Below are positions 62,572-64,000 of a stretch of 64,000 bases of DNA, one piece after another. This stretch comes from Aeromonas sp. FDAARGOS 1405 (lineage in GTDB: Bacteria > Pseudomonadota > Gammaproteobacteria > Enterobacterales > Aeromonadaceae). The notes beneath the pieces were generated by a model. It had not been told where the DNA came from and ran no database searches. It was given only the letters and a program-made list of their open reading frames with translations. The position numbers and the translations under genes are program-made. Every line of letters starts with the position of its first letter. The stretch's first letter is position 1. Location of the stretch: assembly GCF_019048265.1 (NCBI RefSeq), contig NZ_CP077311.1, positions 3,295,001 through 3,359,000 on the forward strand, in the 5' to 3' direction.

Positions 62572-63965
62572 CGCCAGCCATCTGGGCAAGCGCCATCTGT
62601 CTGGTGCTGGCCCTGCTCTGGTGGCGGCTGCCCCATCCCTTGCTGCTGCCGGTGCTCGGCCTTGCCATTCCCGCCATCTGGTTTGCCCTGCGCTGGCCCT
62701 TCTTGATGGTGCTGGGGTTTGTCACCTTCTCCTTCTTTCGGCTGCATGAGGTGTTCCCCCAGCTCTATCCCCTCAAGATCCCGCTGCTCTTCTCGCTGGC
62801 CGCCATCGGCGCGCTGGTCTGGCACATTTTGCTGACCGGCCGGATCAAGCCCTACTGGAGTCCAGCCCTGAGCTGGCTGACGGCTTTCTTTGTGATGGTC
62901 TCCATCGGTGTGCTGTTTGCCAGCAACCGGGGCGAGGCGATCGCCACCTGGACCGGCAGCTACAGCAAGATCTATCTGATGACCCTGGCCACCGCCTGGC
63001 TGGTGCGCACCCCGGGGGATTTTGCGCTGGCGGTGCGCACCTTTGTGGTGGCGGGTTGTCTGGTGGCAATGGTGGCCCTCTACAACAAGGCGAGCGGGAT
63101 CGGGCTGGTGGAGGGGACCCGGGTGACCATAGGGCGCGAGCTGGGCTCTGTGCTGGGGGATCCCAACGATCTGGCGCTGGTGCTGCTCTTTCCTGCCGGC
63201 TTTTCGCTGAGCTTGTTGCTCAATCAGGGCAATGGGGTCTGGGGGCGTTTGCTGGGGGGGCTCGGCTTTGCGCTGACTGCGGCCGCCATTATCGCCACTC
63301 AGAGCCGCGGCGGTCTGCTGGGTATCTGCGCCGTTGGTGGCCTGTTTGCCTGGCAGCGGGTGAAGTCGAAAACCCTGTTGATCTCGCTGGGGATGGTCGC
63401 GCTGGTGGTGCTGTTTGCCGCCGCAGGGATCAGTGACCGGGCATCTGGCGGCGCCGCCGAGAGCGGGGTCGATGCCTCGGCCATGGGGCGGATCTACGCC
63501 TGGCAAGCGGCCTGGGGCATGGCGCTGGGCCATCCGCTGGTGGGGGTGGGCTTGTCCAATTTCTATTACAACTACTTCTTCTACAGCCCCCATTGGGATG
63601 GACTCAATCATGCGGTGCACTCCACCTGGTTCGGGGTGCTGGCTGAAACCGGCTTTGTCGGGTTGGCGCTGTTTATCGGCATGGTGACGGTGACCCTGCG
63701 CAGTGGCTGGCGTTGCCAGCTTGCTGGCATGCCTCCTGCAGTGATCACGGCGATGCAGGGGGTGATGGCCAGCATGGTGGGGTTTGTGATTTCGGGATCC
63801 TTCCTGACCCAGGGGTTTACCTGGCCCATCTATCTGGAGTTGGCGCTGGCCGTCGCCGCCATCAAGTACGTGCAGCAGTCGGCCACAGAGGTGAAGGCCA
63901 CCGCTGAGGATCATCAGGAGGCAACCCGGTTGCCGGCAGTGCCACCCAAGGGAGCAAGAGGATGA
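62559..63965 (+). CDS. O-antigen ligase/polymerase family protein (SypL-like)
   Basis: 468 residues, about ten or eleven membrane helices with a large periplasmic loop (about 285-345) ending in the Wzy_C-type region GHPLVGVGLSNFYYNY ... HAVHSTWFGVLAETGFVGL. Either polymerises repeat units (Wzy) or transfers them; in this locus Wzy function is likely because no other candidate is seen. ATG 62559 overlaps the flippase end and has AGGA close upstream; 62544 is an alternative start. Confidence 0.87.
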   Translation: MARLTPAIWASAICLVLALLWWRLPHPLLLPVLGLAIPAIWFALRWPFLMVLGFVTFSFFRLHEVFPQLYPLKIPLLFSLAAIGALVWHILLTGRIKPYWSPALSWLTAFFVMVSIGVLFASNRGEAIATWTGSYSKIYLMTLATAWLVRTPGDFALAVRTFVVAGCLVAMVALYNKASGIGLVEGTRVTIGRELGSVLGDPNDLALVLLFPAGFSLSLLLNQGNGVWGRLLGGLGFALTAAAIIATQSRGGLLGICAVGGLFAWQRVKSKTLLISLGMVALVVLFAAAGISDRASGGAAESGVDASAMGRIYAWQAAWGMALGHPLVGVGLSNFYYNYFFYSPHWDGLNHAVHSTWFGVLAETGFVGLALFIGMVTVTLRSGWRCQLAGMPPAVITAMQGVMASMVGFVISGSFLTQGFTWPIYLELALAVAAIKYVQQSATEVKATAEDHQEATRLPAVPPKGARG

Positions 63966-64000
63966 ACGCAACCCCTGTTTTGCTGGTTCACTACGGAGAG
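63962..64000 (+). CDS. Start of a further gene, probably a glycosyltransferase (3' end outside window)
   Basis: ATG overlaps the stop of the ligase-like gene (ATGA). Thirteen codons are visible: MNATPVLLVHYGE. A beta strand ending in a glycine-rich turn at the start suits GT-B enzymes, and the place in the operon agrees, but the identity is a guess. Confidence 0.5.
   Translation, partial: MNATPVLLVHYGE

Overview
The window reads as chromosomal DNA of a GC-rich gammaproteobacterium, most likely Aeromonas. This is inferred from gene content and protein resemblance (lon-hupB-ppiD order, YbiT, ActP/YjcH, SatP, a Shewanella/Aeromonas-style branched-chain amino acid catabolic cluster, a Vibrio syp-like polysaccharide locus); no database was searched.

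Layout. 1-3 kb: end of lon, hupB, ppiD. 3-9.4 kb (minus strand): ybiT, then a cluster for acetate uptake and a nucleotidyltransferase/exonuclease pair (DUF294 protein, DnaQ-like exonuclease, yjcH, actP). 9.6-10.4 kb: a crotonase. 10.4-14.2 kb: a degraded P2/HP1-type prophage core holding a portal fragment, an Ogr-like activator behind a near-consensus LexA box, a small membrane protein, a ParD/RelE-type toxin-antitoxin pair and a truncated rolling-circle replication protein. 14.3-22.2 kb: housekeeping and transport genes (Na+/alanine symporter, GNAT, mtfA, satP, a 1000-residue AsmA/DUF748 protein, a periplasmic solute-binding protein). 22.2-29.2 kb (minus): leucine/isovalerate operon liuA-B-C-D-E with liuR at its 3' end. 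29.5-34.5 kb (plus): valine/isoleucine catabolic operon, divergent from liuA across a shared region with a MerR-type operator. 34.8-37.4 kb: an ArcD-like antiporter, a TauE/SafE exporter and the 4.5S SRP RNA gene (ffs), followed by an integrase N-terminal remnant.

37.7-64 kb: a large exopolysaccharide/biofilm locus resembling Vibrio fischeri syp. A hybrid histidine kinase and a cysteine-free molybdopterin-fold protein diverge from an operon of STAS protein (SypA-like), lipoprotein, six-SLBB export protein, BY-kinase-like protein with a lost Walker A lysine, a HATPase-REC-PP2C protein (SypE-like) and a glycosyltransferase. Then come an initiating sugar transferase with two glycosyltransferases (minus), a Wzz-like chain-length protein (plus), a lipoprotein/DUF4091-like/glycosyltransferase/acyltransferase operon (minus), and a flippase, an O-antigen-ligase-like protein and the start of a further gene (plus). 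Inside this locus sits an exosortase-like membrane protease (C163, R210, H225) divergent from a secreted DUF1194 protein with an IPLAA-transmembrane-RR sorting-type tail. An AT-rich island at 51.35-53.6 kb carries a protein with two HEPN-type RNxxxH motifs and a second unknown protein, separated by inverted REP-like repeats.

How the parts may work together: sigma-54-type -24/-12 elements are found in most of the divergent intergenic regions of the polysaccharide locus (before the STAS operon, the kinase pair, wzz, the glycosyltransferase operon, the exosortase and the flippase). This suggests one enhancer-dependent regulon under a SypG-like activator encoded elsewhere, with SypA/SypE-like partner switching as a second control layer and the exosortase as an additional surface-anchoring branch.
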